A DNA stretch of 64,000 bases from assembly GCF_019857225.1 (NCBI RefSeq), contig NZ_JAFJSY010000016.1:62001-126000 (forward strand), written 5' to 3'. Source of the DNA: Streptomyces plumbidurans. Its GTDB lineage: Bacteria; Actinomycetota; Actinomycetes; Streptomycetales; Streptomycetaceae. The notes under the pieces were generated by a model. It saw only the letters and a list, made by a program, of their open reading frames with translations. It had not been told where the DNA came from and made no database searches. Shown piece by piece: positions 8,897 to 18,590 of this stretch (within the stretch, counting starts at the first letter, position 1; every line of letters starts with the position of its first letter). Both the position numbers and the translations under genes were made by a program.

Positions 8897-11800
8897 CTAC
8901 TCGATGTTGATCTTGAATGTGCTGGTCGTGTTGCGGACGTCCTGGGCGTTGCCGCTCATCCGCAGGTTGCGGAAGGTGGCCTCGCCGACCGCGGGGCCCT
9001 GGCCGGGTTCGGGCAGTTCGTTGGCCCAGATGCCGAAGCCGGACTTGGCGTCGAAGGCGTCGCCGCTCTTCTTGGAGTCGGTGATGGAGATGTCGGTGAA
9101 GACGGTGTCCTTCACCGGGAACTGCGGCTGTCCTCCTACGTAGTTGGTCTGGAACATCACGCCTCCGTAGGTGGAGTCGTCGATGTCGACGTCGTTGACC
9201 CTGATGCCCTGGAAGACCTTCGAGGCGGAGAACGCCCAGATGGCGGGGAAGACCTGCGCGCCCCAGAAGTGGCCGCCCGTCCGTTCCAGGGAGACGTTCT
9301 CGATCGTCGTGGGTTCGGTGCCGAAGCCGTTCATCGGATAGCCGAAGTCCAGCGAGGAGATCGTGATCCCGGAGTAGACCAGGGTGTCGGCGACCCGGAT
9401 GTTGCGGAAGGTGTTGTCGTAGCCGCCGTAGACCGCGATACCGGCCGCCCGCCAGGTGAGGGTCGAGGTCAGGTTCTCGTAGAGGTTGTTCTTCTCGTCG
9501 GCGCCTCCCGCGTCGATCGCGGAGAACAGGGCGAAGCTGTCGTCTCCCGTGGCGCGGGCGTCGTTGTTGACGACGTGGTTGTCCGTGGAGCCGTTCGTCA
9601 TGTTGATGCCGTCGGCGAACATGTCACGGATGCGGGAGTTCTTGATGGTCATGTTGTCGGTGTTGGCGCCCCAGTACAGGCACACCATGTGCTCGACCCA
9701 GATGTCGTCGATGGTGACGTCGGAGACATTGGAGAAGTCGAACACCTTGCCCGGACCGTCGATCCGGGACGTGTAGTTGCCGAAGTAGGAGAAGCCGGCG
9801 AAGGTCGAGCCCTTGGCAGTTGCGTCCGCCCGGAAGCCGACGTCGGTGTTCTCCTGGGAGGCCGGTGCGTGGAAGCGGGTGAACCACGGCCCGGCTCCGA
9901 CGACCTTGACGGCCTTGCCGTAGATCTGGAACTTGCTGGAGGTCTCGTAGTCGCCCGCGGGCAGATAGACGCCGACGAGCCTGCCCGTGGTGTCCATGCG
10001 GACCTGGTCCAGCGCGTTCTGCACGTCATGGTGCGAGAAACCGGCCGGGACCGCGTAGGCGGCCGGGTCGGGGTTGGGATCGGCCGTCGCCTGCTCGGTG
10101 TTGACGAAGTCGATGGCGTAGGTGGAGGTGTTGGCGGCGTCCTTCTGCAGCCGGATCCTGGAGCCTGCCGGGACGGTCTTGCCGAGCAGCAGGTTCGCCT
10201 CGTCGTAGATGTGGCGCGGGGCGCCGGAGCCGGGTGAGTTGCCGGGCGAGGTCTCGTTGCCGTACAGCCAGGCGTACTTGGAGGTGAGGTCGATCGGCTT
10301 GAGGAACTGGCCGTCGACGTAGACGTCGAGTGTCGTGTCGGTGCCGTCGGGGATCGAGAAGCGGGTGACCAGGGTGTCGGTCGCCGCGCGGGTGGTCCAC
10401 TCGACGTACTGTCCGGTCGAGTTGAGGGTGACCGCCTTGCGGCCGCTCGCCTCGCCAGCGAGGTCGCCGATGGTGCGGTTGGGGCCGACGACCTTGGCGC
10501 CGCCGCCGACCGTGCCGTCCTCGGCCTCGTACATGTCGTACGGCATGTCAGCGCCGCGGCCGATGAACAGGGGCTGTGTGGTGGTATTGTTGGCCCGTTT
10601 GACCGGGAGTTCGTTGGTGTCGTCGGCGATGACGGTCTTCACGGTGTACTTGCCGTTGGCCGCCGTCCACGAGCCGAGGTCGACCGGTGCGGTCGTCCGG
10701 CCCGCCGCGATGGCGCCGTTGTAGGAGCCGGTGAGCGTCTTGACGGTGGCGCCCTTGGAGTCCTGGATCGTCAGCGTGACGTCGTGGCCGCCGGAGGCCG
10801 AGTCCACGGTTCCCTGATTTTTGATGGCCACGGTGAACTTGACCTCGTCACCGGACGAGGCGCTGGACGGGGTCCAGGAGACGGGGGCGGCGAGCAGGTC
10901 GGAGCTGGAGACCGGCTTGACGACGAGTGCGTCGGAGCGGGTGAAAACGTTGTTCGCCTCGTTCTGCTCGATGACCTTGTTCGACGGGTCCACCTCGGCG
11001 CCCACCGGGTAACTGCCCGCGTCCCGGGTCCCGATGCTCGCGGTGACCGTCTTGGACTCGCCGGCCGCGAGGGCCGGGACGTCCGCCGTGGCGGCCTTCG
11101 TGCCCCCGAGCGTGAAGTTCACGTCGGTGGCCTTGGACGGCTTGCTGCCGCTGTTGGTGACGGTCGCCGAGAGGCTGATGGTGTCCGACTCGACCGGCGC
11201 CGAGGGCGAGTTGGTGAGGGCGGTGACCTTGAGGTCCGGGTTGGCGGACGGCGTGCCGATCACCTGGAACTCGGCGACCTGCGCGCCCGGGGCACCGGTG
11301 TTGGAGGTGAACTTGAGCTGGATGTCGGCGGCGGAGCCGGAGACCGGGATGGTCACGGTGTTCTCGCTCGCCGGGTTGAAGGTGTAGTCCTTCGCCGCGG
11401 CGAGGCTGGTGAAGCCCGTCGCGTCCTGGTCGCGGCCGAGCACCTGGATGTTCTGGGTACGCGTGGACCAGGCGGCGTCCGGATTGAGCTTGACGACGAC
11501 CTGGCTGAGGTCGGCATTGGCGCCCAGCTTGGTGGTGAGAGTGGCCGGGTAGGCGCCGCCCGCGCTCTCCCAATAGGTGCTGTTCTGGCCGTCGTTGGCG
11601 TTGGCGGCGACATAGGTGAAGACGTACGACGAGGCCTCGATCGGCTTCCCCTCGGCGAGGTTCGAGCCACCGTCGGTCGTGCCGGGCCGGGTGACGCTGT
11701 TGCTCGCCACGGACACGTTCCCGGCGGCGTCCTTCGCCTTCACGTAGTAGGTGACCGTGGCGGCGGCGGACGGGGTGTCGGTGTACGTCGTGACGTCGCC

Positions 11801-13171
11801 CGCCACGGACTTGACGAGCCGGTCGTCGGCGTAGACGTCGTAGCCGGTGACCTTGACGTTGTCGCTGGACGCCTGCCAGGTGAGCTTCACGTCGCCGCCG
11901 GACTGCGTGTAGGCGAGGTTGCCGGGCGCCGTGGGGGCCTGCGTGTCGCCGCCCGCTCCCTTGCGGGTGACGCTGTTGCTGTTGGCGGAGACATTGCCGG
12001 CGGCGTCCTTGGCGCGTACGTAGTACGTGATGTCGCTGCCGGCGGGCTGGGTGTCGGTGTAGGTCAGCACGTTCCCTGCGACGCTCGCGCGCAACTGGCC
12101 GTCGGCGTAGATGTCGTAGCCCGTCACGGCGGTGTCGTCGGTGGCCGCGCTCCAGGTCAGTCTGATCTGTCCGGTGGCCGGTTCGGTGTAGCTCAGGTTC
12201 GTAGGCGCGGTGGGCGCCTGGGTGTCGCCGGTCGCGGGTCCGTAGACCTCCAGCTCGGACAACTGCCCTGCGGGCCAACCGGTGTTGGCGGTGATCAGCA
12301 CGCGGACGTATCGCGTCGTGGTGGTGTCGATGCTGACGGTCGCCGACTGGTCGTTGCCGCTGTCGAAGGTGTACGCCTTCGAGGCCGTGAGGTCGGTGAA
12401 GTTCTGGTTGTCCGTGGAGCCCTGGATCTTGAGGGTCTGGCTGCGGCTCGGCCAGCCGCCAGGCAGCCGCAGGGTCACCTGGTTCACCTTGACCGAGGAG
12501 CCGAGGTCGACCTGGAGCCACTGCGGGAAGGCGTTGTTCTTGCTCTCCCAGTAGGTGTCGCGGTTGCCGTCACCGGCGTTCGCGGCGCCGTAGACATCGG
12601 CGTGCCCGCTCTCCGTGAAGGGCTTGCCCTGGGCGAGGTTGGGGGTCGAGGCGGCGCTCGTGAGGACCTGCATCTCGGCGAGCTGGGCGGTCTCGGCGAC
12701 CGAGTTGCGGGTGAAGTCGGCGCGCACGTAGCGGGCGAGGGTCGCGGGGAAGGAGACCTTCACCGTGTTGCCGTTGCCGGGGCTGAAGACGTACTGCGCC
12801 GACGACTTGAGCGTGGCGAAGCTCTTCCCGTCCGCGCTGCCCTGAAGTGCCAGTGTCTGCTTGCGAGTTCTCCACTGTTCGGGCAGCCGCAGCACGACCT
12901 GGCGTACGCGCTTGGTCTTGCCGAGGTCGGTCTGCACCCACTGCGCCGACTTCTTCCCGGCCTGCCAGTAGGTGCTGTTGTCGCCGTCGGTGACATTGGC
13001 GGCCGAGTGTGCGCGAAGGGCGCTGCCGGCCCTGGTCGCCGTGTCGGCCGCGGCATTGGGACCGCCGGCCGCGTGCGCGCCGACGGCGGGCATGCCCAGA
13101 GCCAGGACGGCGGAGGCGAGCGCGGCCGTTGCCGCGCGCCGTCTGAAGGATCTCGGTTTGTGTCGCATCAT
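8897..13171 (-). CDS. Secreted multimodular GH87-type alpha-1,3-glucanase (mutanase/mycodextranase family)
   Basis: A 1424-residue secreted enzyme. Module order by residue: signal peptide 1-35 (RRR, hydrophobic stretch, AHA); discoidin/F5-8C domains about 38-172 and 177-311; two FN3 domains about 317-403 and 406-497; a third discoidin-like domain about 502-640; two CARDB-like domains about 642-755 and 756-870; a CBM6/35-like domain from MYEAEDG about 878-1040; and a C-terminal right-handed beta-helix 1043-1424. The helix carries Asp1187 (FADGINM) and Asp1210/Asp1211 (TGDDSF), whose spacing resembles the aspartates described for GH87 catalysis. The predicted reaction is hydrolysis of alpha-1,3-glucan of fungal walls or dental-type glucan. 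GTG-free start: tandem ATGs at 13171/13168 with GGGAG upstream. The gene is monocistronic. Confidence 0.85.
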   Translation of the reverse strand: MMRHKPRSFRRRAATAALASAVLALGMPAVGAHAAGGPNAAADTATRAGSALRAHSAANVTDGDNSTYWQAGKKSAQWVQTDLGKTKRVRQVVLRLPEQWRTRKQTLALQGSADGKSFATLKSSAQYVFSPGNGNTVKVSFPATLARYVRADFTRNSVAETAQLAEMQVLTSAASTPNLAQGKPFTESGHADVYGAANAGDGNRDTYWESKNNAFPQWLQVDLGSSVKVNQVTLRLPGGWPSRSQTLKIQGSTDNQNFTDLTASKAYTFDSGNDQSATVSIDTTTTRYVRVLITANTGWPAGQLSELEVYGPATGDTQAPTAPTNLSYTEPATGQIRLTWSAATDDTAVTGYDIYADGQLRASVAGNVLTYTDTQPAGSDITYYVRAKDAAGNVSANSNSVTRKGAGGDTQAPTAPGNLAYTQSGGDVKLTWQASSDNVKVTGYDVYADDRLVKSVAGDVTTYTDTPSAAATVTYYVKAKDAAGNVSVASNSVTRPGTTDGGSNLAEGKPIEASSYVFTYVAANANDGQNSTYWESAGGAYPATLTTKLGANADLSQVVVKLNPDAAWSTRTQNIQVLGRDQDATGFTSLAAAKDYTFNPASENTVTIPVSGSAADIQLKFTSNTGAPGAQVAEFQVIGTPSANPDLKVTALTNSPSAPVESDTISLSATVTNSGSKPSKATDVNFTLGGTKAATADVPALAAGESKTVTASIGTRDAGSYPVGAEVDPSNKVIEQNEANNVFTRSDALVVKPVSSSDLLAAPVSWTPSSASSGDEVKFTVAIKNQGTVDSASGGHDVTLTIQDSKGATVKTLTGSYNGAIAAGRTTAPVDLGSWTAANGKYTVKTVIADDTNELPVKRANNTTTQPLFIGRGADMPYDMYEAEDGTVGGGAKVVGPNRTIGDLAGEASGRKAVTLNSTGQYVEWTTRAATDTLVTRFSIPDGTDTTLDVYVDGQFLKPIDLTSKYAWLYGNETSPGNSPGSGAPRHIYDEANLLLGKTVPAGSRIRLQKDAANTSTYAIDFVNTEQATADPNPDPAAYAVPAGFSHHDVQNALDQVRMDTTGRLVGVYLPAGDYETSSKFQIYGKAVKVVGAGPWFTRFHAPASQENTDVGFRADATAKGSTFAGFSYFGNYTSRIDGPGKVFDFSNVSDVTIDDIWVEHMVCLYWGANTDNMTIKNSRIRDMFADGINMTNGSTDNHVVNNDARATGDDSFALFSAIDAGGADEKNNLYENLTSTLTWRAAGIAVYGGYDNTFRNIRVADTLVYSGITISSLDFGYPMNGFGTEPTTIENVSLERTGGHFWGAQVFPAIWAFSASKVFQGIRVNDVDIDDSTYGGVMFQTNYVGGQPQFPVKDTVFTDISITDSKKSGDAFDAKSGFGIWANELPEPGQGPAVGEATFRNLRMSGNAQDVRNTTSTFKINIE

Positions 13172-13496
13172 GCGTGGTCACTCCCTGCGAAGGTGCGCGC
13201 GCCGGAAGGGGCGGCGAGGACGGCTCGTTCCTGGGCAGAGCGACGGCGCACACGACCCCCTCTGCCATGAAGCAGGGAATGCATGCGCAGCTTCTTGCAC
13301 TGTTTCATCGCAATATTGCAGAGCAATGTGAGCACGTCTACTGCACGCGCACCGCATTTTTCACCGTCAACTCCCGCACTCCAGCGGGAAAATTGCGATG
13401 TTCCCACACCTTGCATCGCACAGCGCAAGCACACGCAAGGAACGCAAATTCTTGCGTAGCTCTACGAAACTCCGTGCATATCGAGGGCCCGGCGTC
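13172..13496. promoter_or_regulatory. Long AT-richer promoter region with clustered TTGC/GCAA half-sites
   Basis: These 325 bp hold no convincing gene. They are visibly richer in A and T than the surroundings. Between 13295 and 13457 there are ten TTGC or GCAA tetramers, including the palindrome GCAATATTGC (13310-13319). A separate inverted repeat CGTAG-CT-CTACG lies at 13455-13466. The region precedes the GH87 gene on the minus strand, so the repeats may be regulator sites for the glucanase (inference). Confidence 0.45.
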
Positions 13497-14972
13497 TCAG
13501 CCCTGGCCCGCGTGCAGGTGACTGTTCGAGGCCTCCGGCGGGCACGGCTGCCGTTCGGCGCGGAGATCGCGTCGCCAGTCGTGGATCGCGAGGGCGAGCG
13601 AGCAGACGATGGGGAGGGTGCCCAGGCCGACGGAAGTCGCCACGGCGGTGCGGTAGTTGTGGGCGCCTGCGCTCAGCACGACGTAGAAGAGCCCGGGCAG
13701 GGCGGCCGTACCGATCGAACCGCCCAGCCGCTGCCCGGTCTGCAGGGCGCCTCCGGCCGCGCCCGCCATCCGCACCGGCACGTCGCGCAGGGTCATGGTG
13801 ATGTTCGGGGAGATGACACAGCCGCTGCCCAGGCCGCCGGCGAACAGGAGGGGAGCGGTGATCCAGGCGGCCACATGGGCGGGTTCGAGCAGCAGGATGA
13901 GCGCGGTGCCGCCCAGGCCGAGCACCACGGCGGCCAGGCCGCACACGGTCAGCAGCCGGCCCAGCCGGTCCACGAGACGGCCCGAGGCCGCCGCCCCGAG
14001 GGCCGATCCGATCGCGAACGGGGTCACCGCGAGACCCGAGCGCAGGGGCGAGTAGTCCAGGCCGTTCTGGAAGAACAGCGCGAAGACGAGCCACACCCCG
14101 CTGAAGCCGACGAAGTACAGCGTGCCGATGGTGGCGCCGACGGCATAGCCGCGCGTGGAGGTCACCAGCCGGGGGTCCAGCAGCGGTTGGCCCTCTCGTG
14201 CCGCGACGCGCCGCTCCCACCGCACGAAGGCGGCCAGGCACACCGCGCCCAGCAAAAACAACCACCACAGCCGTCGTACGCCGCCCGATTCGGCCAGCAC
14301 CAGCGGCAGCATCAGCGCCAGGACTCCGCACCCGAGCAGGGCGACACCGACCAGGTCGAGCTGTTCCCGACGGCCCGGTGTCGTCCTGGGCAGCAACCGG
14401 ATGCCCAGCAGCAGGGCGACGGCGCCGACGGGGACGTTGACGTAGAAGATCCACCGCCAGCCCTGCGGGCCGTCGGCGAGGGCGAGGATGAGCCCGCCCG
14501 CGATGGGGCCCACGGCGCTGGAGACGCCCACGACCGCGCCGAACAGGCCGAAGGCGCGGCCGCGTTCGGCCCCGCGGAACATCTGCTGGATGAGCGCGGA
14601 GTTCTGCGGGGCGAGACAGCCCGCCGCGACGCCCTGGGCGAGGCGGGCGGCGACCAGGAAGGTGATGGTGGGCGCCGCGCCCGCCGCCGCACTGCACAGC
14701 ACGAAGGCCCCCAGGGCCAGCAGGAAGATACGGCGCCTGCCGATAGCGTCACCGACCCGGCCCGCGGTGACGAGGACCAGGGCGAAGGCGAGGGCGTAAC
14801 CGGAGACCACCCATTGGATGGCGGGGGCCGACGCGTGCAGGTCGCGCTGCATGGACGGCAGCGCGACCGCCACGATCGTGACGTCGAGCAGGCTCATGAA
14901 CCCGGCGACCAGCGTGACCCACAGCGCCTTCCAGCGCCGTGGATCCGTTCCGTCACCCGCCTGCGTCGGCAC
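13497..14972 (-). CDS. MFS drug-type exporter, DHA2 (EmrB/QacA) family
   Basis: A 491-residue integral membrane protein with about 14 predicted helices. The DHA2 signature is clear: FMSLLDVTIVAVALPSMQRDL in helix 1 (motif D1), GRVGDAIGRRRIF after helix 2 (motif A), and GPIAGGLIL in helix 5 (motif C of antiporters). It would expel a hydrophobic compound using the proton gradient. No regulator gene is adjacent, so the substrate is unknown. It is followed downstream by the GH87 upstream region and preceded by another MFS gene on the same strand, 95 bp away. Confidence 0.9.
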   Translation of the reverse strand: MPTQAGDGTDPRRWKALWVTLVAGFMSLLDVTIVAVALPSMQRDLHASAPAIQWVVSGYALAFALVLVTAGRVGDAIGRRRIFLLALGAFVLCSAAAGAAPTITFLVAARLAQGVAAGCLAPQNSALIQQMFRGAERGRAFGLFGAVVGVSSAVGPIAGGLILALADGPQGWRWIFYVNVPVGAVALLLGIRLLPRTTPGRREQLDLVGVALLGCGVLALMLPLVLAESGGVRRLWWLFLLGAVCLAAFVRWERRVAAREGQPLLDPRLVTSTRGYAVGATIGTLYFVGFSGVWLVFALFFQNGLDYSPLRSGLAVTPFAIGSALGAAASGRLVDRLGRLLTVCGLAAVVLGLGGTALILLLEPAHVAAWITAPLLFAGGLGSGCVISPNITMTLRDVPVRMAGAAGGALQTGQRLGGSIGTAALPGLFYVVLSAGAHNYRTAVATSVGLGTLPIVCSLALAIHDWRRDLRAERQPCPPEASNSHLHAGQG

Positions 14973-15067
14973 CGCTCCTCCTTCGCCTGCCGTGGGCCTG
15001 CACCTGCCCGTGGCCCTGTTTCGATCAGGACATGCACACCTTTACGGGCATACCACGCCGACGCGCG

Positions 15068-16576
15068 TCAGAACCTGGGCGTCGGCGCCTGGCTCTCCAC
15101 CATGCGGTCGGCCTCCTCCGCCGTGGCGACTGAGGGCGGCGACCCGGCCAGCGGCCGGCGCGCCGTCTCCCGCATGCACAGCACGGCGATCACGCCGACG
15201 AGCGATGCGCCCATGACGTAGAAGGCGGGCATCAGCTCGTTGTCGGTCACCGAGATCAGCGCGGTGATGACGAAGGGCGTGGTGCCGCCGAACAGGGAGA
15301 CCGCGAAGTTGTAGCCGATGGACAGGGAGCCGTAGCGGACCTCCGTCGGGAACAGCGCGGGCAGGGTGGCGGACATGGTGCCGAGCAGGCAGACCAGCGA
15401 GAGTCCGAGCATCAGCATCGCGGCCGACACCGCCACCAGACTGCCCTGCCTGACCAGCAGGAACGCCGGCAGGGACAGCACGAGGAACCCGAGCATCCCG
15501 GTCATCAGCAGCGGCTTTCGGCCCAGCCGGTCGCACAGTCGGCCCACCTGGTTCACGATCAGCATCAGCACGACCATGGTGGCGATCAGGACGAGCAGCC
15601 CGTGGGTCTCGGAATAGCCCATGTCGTCCGACAGATAGGTCGGCATGTACGACAGGAGCATGTAGTCGGCGATGTTGTAGGCGCCGACCAGGCAGATGCA
15701 CAGGACGAGGGTCGGCCAGTAGTCGCGGAAGATCTTCGTGAGGTCCTTGCCGGTGGTCGTCTCGACCGCGGACGCGGCATCGGACGCCCGGTGCATCGAG
15801 CCGTCCTCCAGCTTCTGGAAGGCGGGTGTCTCGTCGAGCCGGAGCCGCAGGTAGAGACCGATCATTCCGATGGGACCGGCCACCAGGAACGGCACCCGCC
15901 AGCCCCATGCGTCCATGCCGCCGCTGTCCAGCACCGATGTCAGGGCCGTGACCAGCCCGGCCGCGCCGACATAGCCGGCGAGGGTGCCCAGTTCGAGGAA
16001 GCTGCCGTAGAAGCCTCGGCGCAGATCGGGCGCGTACTCGGCGATGAAGGTGGAGGCGCCGCCGTACTCGCCTCCGGTGGAGAAGCCCTGGATCAGCCGG
16101 AAGAAGATCAGCAGGACCGGGGCCCAGAAGCCGATGGTGGCGTACGAGGGGATCAGACCGATCGCGAACGTGCCGATCGCCATGAGGATCATCGTCAGGG
16201 CGAGGACCTTCTTACGGCCGATCCGGTCGCCCATCGGTCCGAAGAACATGCCGCCGAGGGGACGTACGAAGAAGGCCACCGCGAAGGTCGCGAAGGACGA
16301 CAGCAGCTGGACGGTGTCGTTCCCGGAGGGGAAGAAGACGTGTCCGATGGTGACCGCGAGATAGCTGTAGATCCCGAAGTCGAACCACTCCATGGCGTTT
16401 CCGAGCGAGGCCGCCTTCACCGCCCTCTTGACGGCCGCCTCGTCGGTGACGGTGATGTCGGTACGGCGCAGTGGCGGGTTCCTGCGCCGGCGCACGGCCC
16501 TGAACAGGGTGCGATGTCGTCTGACCGCTCCAGGGTCCGCGTCGCCGACGAGGAGACCGGACTCGTTGTCGGTCAT
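15068..16576 (-). CDS. MHS-family MFS transporter, ProP-like osmoprotectant/metabolite:H+ symporter
   Basis: A 502-residue membrane protein with 12 predicted helices. It resembles E. coli ProP closely along its length: NAMEWFDFGIYSYLAVTIGHVFFP, RPLGGMFFGPMGDRIGRKKVLA, FSTGGEYGGASTFIAEYAPD and the DETPAFQKLED loop. ProP imports proline and glycine betaine with protons; the exact substrate here is inferred. The C-terminal antiparallel coiled coil of ProP is missing (it ends in MVESQAPTPRF), so osmosensing could differ. The ATG at 16576 was preferred over an upstream in-frame start because AAAGGAG lies 8 bp before it. An N-terminal basic extension of about 40 residues is present. Confidence 0.88.
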   Translation of the reverse strand: MTDNESGLLVGDADPGAVRRHRTLFRAVRRRRNPPLRRTDITVTDEAAVKRAVKAASLGNAMEWFDFGIYSYLAVTIGHVFFPSGNDTVQLLSSFATFAVAFFVRPLGGMFFGPMGDRIGRKKVLALTMILMAIGTFAIGLIPSYATIGFWAPVLLIFFRLIQGFSTGGEYGGASTFIAEYAPDLRRGFYGSFLELGTLAGYVGAAGLVTALTSVLDSGGMDAWGWRVPFLVAGPIGMIGLYLRLRLDETPAFQKLEDGSMHRASDAASAVETTTGKDLTKIFRDYWPTLVLCICLVGAYNIADYMLLSYMPTYLSDDMGYSETHGLLVLIATMVVLMLIVNQVGRLCDRLGRKPLLMTGMLGFLVLSLPAFLLVRQGSLVAVSAAMLMLGLSLVCLLGTMSATLPALFPTEVRYGSLSIGYNFAVSLFGGTTPFVITALISVTDNELMPAFYVMGASLVGVIAVLCMRETARRPLAGSPPSVATAEEADRMVESQAPTPRF

Positions 16577-16982
16577 GAGCACGCTCCTTTCAGCCTGGCA
16601 CGGGTGCCGCGAGATCGTCTGCTCGCCGACGGCTGCCGCAAACCGGGGAACGGCCGAAAAACGGTCGAGGGACACGTCCGAGTACCCAGGCGAGCGGGGC
16701 GGACCCGCACGGACGCCGCTCACGGACGCCGGTGTGATGCCGCTCACGGGGCGTCATATTACTGAAACGTAACCTTCCAACTGCTACCGCCGGTAACACC
16801 CTCGCGGATACCGTCCTGACACTTCGTCTAAGAGTGGCAATGAAAGTGGCACGGGGTGCGGGGCGCGGCGGAACGACCGCGCCCGAACCACCGGCCCCTC
16901 CCCCACCGGCCTGGCCCCACCAGGCCGTCAACCCCACCGAGCCGCAGGTCGAGGCTCGGCCTCCCCGACACCGGAGACCGTC
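16577..16982. other. Divergent intergenic region between ProP-like and lipase genes
   Basis: These 406 bp hold no supported gene. A short AT-rich patch with a TTAC-N6-GTAA repeat and the 11-bp palindrome TACCGCCGGTA lies about 16758-16796, well placed for the ProP-like promoter. The part near the lipase is very GC-rich, and GGAGA precedes the lipase ATG by 5 bp. The element GCCGCTCACGG is repeated at about 16717 and 16738. Confidence 0.4.
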
Positions 16983-18308
16983 ATGCCCGCATCCGCCCGC
17001 CTCCTGGCCGTCGCCGTCACGACCGCCGCATGTCTCGGCAGCACCGCGCTTCCCGCCGTAGCGGAGCCGCAGACCGACGCCGTGGTCTCCCGCGGTGTCA
17101 CGATCCCGGAGTTCTACAACCCGCCCGCCGCCCTGCCCTCCGCCAACGGCGCCCTGGTGCGCAGCGAACCCCTCCCCCTGGCGCTGAGCCTGCCGGGCGT
17201 CCACGGGCCGCTGCCCGGCACCGCCACCCGTCTGATGTACAAGTCCACCGACTCCAACGGCGAACCCATGGCGGTCACCGGCGCCTACATCGAACCCAGC
17301 GCGGCCTGGCGGGGCTCCGGCGACCGTCCGCTGGTGGCAGTGGCGCCCGGCACCATGGGCCAGGGCGACCAGTGCGCCGCCTCCCTCGGCCTGGAACACC
17401 CCCTGACCCTCAACGGACAGACGGTGTCGATCGGCTACGAGGACCTGGCGATCTACCGCCTGCTGGCCAAGGGCGTCGCCGTCGTCGTCACCGACTACGC
17501 CGGGCTGGGCGCGACGGACCGCACGCACACCTACGTCAACAGGGTGGACGAGGGCCACGCCGTGCTCGACGCCGTCCGAGCCGCGCGCTCGCTCGACGGG
17601 ACGTCTCTCACGCCCACCTCACGCGTGGGCCTCTTCGGCTACAGCCAGGGCGGCGGCGCCACCGCGTCCGCCGCCGAGCTGCAGCCGTCGTACGCCCCCG
17701 AGATCACCCTGTCCGGGACCTACGCGGGCGCTCCCCCGGCCGATCTGGTCGAGGTCACCAAGGCCATCGACGGCAGCGAGCTGGCGGGCGCCCTGGGCTG
17801 GTCGGTCAACGGGTTCCTGGAGTCCGACCCCGCGCTGAAGCCGATCGCCGACGCCCACCTGAACGCGGCGGGCCACGCGGCCCTCAAGGATCTGTCGACC
17901 ATGTGCGTCGGCGACGCCATCTTCGGATACGGCGGTCGGCACAGCACCAGTTGGACCACGGACGGCCGGACCATCAGCGACATCATCCAGTCCGAGCCCG
18001 CGCTGACGGACTTCCTGGACAAGCAGCGCATCGGCACCATGAAGCCCGCGTCACCGGTACGGCTGGCCACCGGCATCAGCGACAACCTCGTACCGCACGC
18101 ACAGGCCCGGCGGCTCGCCGTCGACTGGTGCGCCAAGGGCGCCGACATCACCTACAAGCCCGTCCCCGAGCTCGACCTCGGCAGCGCCCTGATCAACCAC
18201 TTCACTCCCCTGCTCACCGACCAGGGCGACGCCATCTCCTGGCTCACCGACCGCTTCGACGCCAAGCCGGCCACCTCCAACTGCGCCGCACTGCCCGGTC
18301 TCTCCTGA
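16983..18308 (+). CDS. Secreted lipase family protein (alpha/beta hydrolase, LIP type)
   Basis: A 441-residue secreted serine hydrolase. A signal peptide covers about residues 1-27 (LLAVAVTTAACLGSTALPAVAEP). The nucleophile elbow is GYSQGG with Ser221. The stretch VVVTDYAGLGATDRTHTYVN and the late SDNLVPHAQARRLAVDWCAKG plus NHFTPLL match secretory lipases known from Candida and Streptomyces, supplying the Asp and His of the triad. Several cysteines could form disulfides. It would hydrolyse triacylglycerols or esters outside the cell. GGAGA lies 5 bp upstream of the ATG. Neighbours do not suggest an operon. Confidence 0.88.
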   Translation: MPASARLLAVAVTTAACLGSTALPAVAEPQTDAVVSRGVTIPEFYNPPAALPSANGALVRSEPLPLALSLPGVHGPLPGTATRLMYKSTDSNGEPMAVTGAYIEPSAAWRGSGDRPLVAVAPGTMGQGDQCAASLGLEHPLTLNGQTVSIGYEDLAIYRLLAKGVAVVVTDYAGLGATDRTHTYVNRVDEGHAVLDAVRAARSLDGTSLTPTSRVGLFGYSQGGGATASAAELQPSYAPEITLSGTYAGAPPADLVEVTKAIDGSELAGALGWSVNGFLESDPALKPIADAHLNAAGHAALKDLSTMCVGDAIFGYGGRHSTSWTTDGRTISDIIQSEPALTDFLDKQRIGTMKPASPVRLATGISDNLVPHAQARRLAVDWCAKGADITYKPVPELDLGSALINHFTPLLTDQGDAISWLTDRFDAKPATSNCAALPGLS

Positions 18309-18344
18309 GCGTATGCGACGGCTGGAACTGTGGAACTGCAGTCC

Positions 18345-18590
18345 CTAGGCGGCCAGGGTCTCGCCTTCGCGAACGATGACCGCACGCTCGGCGGTGTACT
18401 GCTCCATGAGCAGATCCGCCGTGCGGAGGGCCTGCGCGACGGTGCGGGAGCCGGTCATGACGCACAGCGTGTACGTGACGTCCTCCAGGGCGGCGCTGCT
18501 GCGGCCGCTGGGACGTACGTCGTGCTCGATCCGCGCCTCGGCGAACCGGGCCAGCACCGCACGCAGTTCCTTCTCCGCCGGCACCATCAT
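18345..18590 (-). CDS. DUF5133-family small protein
   Basis: An 81-residue protein of a small family common in Streptomyces. It is helical and contains ELRAVLARFAEARIEHD, the core DVTYTLCVMTGSRTVAQALRTADLLM, and no signal peptide. The ATG at 18590 (or the next codon, 18587) was chosen because GGGAGAGG lies 7 bp before it; a longer frame up to 18677 lacks a ribosome site. Function of the family is unknown; members often sit near chaplin or regulatory genes. Here it is convergent with the lipase gene, with no partner. Confidence 0.8.
   Translation of the reverse strand: MMVPAEKELRAVLARFAEARIEHDVRPSGRSSAALEDVTYTLCVMTGSRTVAQALRTADLLMEQYTAERAVIVREGETLAA

Noticed and set aside
10784..13270. 828-codon open frame opposite the GH87 gene
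   Set aside because: Shadow of the repetitive discoidin/FN3/CARDB region; translation is Gly/Val/Arg-rich with no family match.
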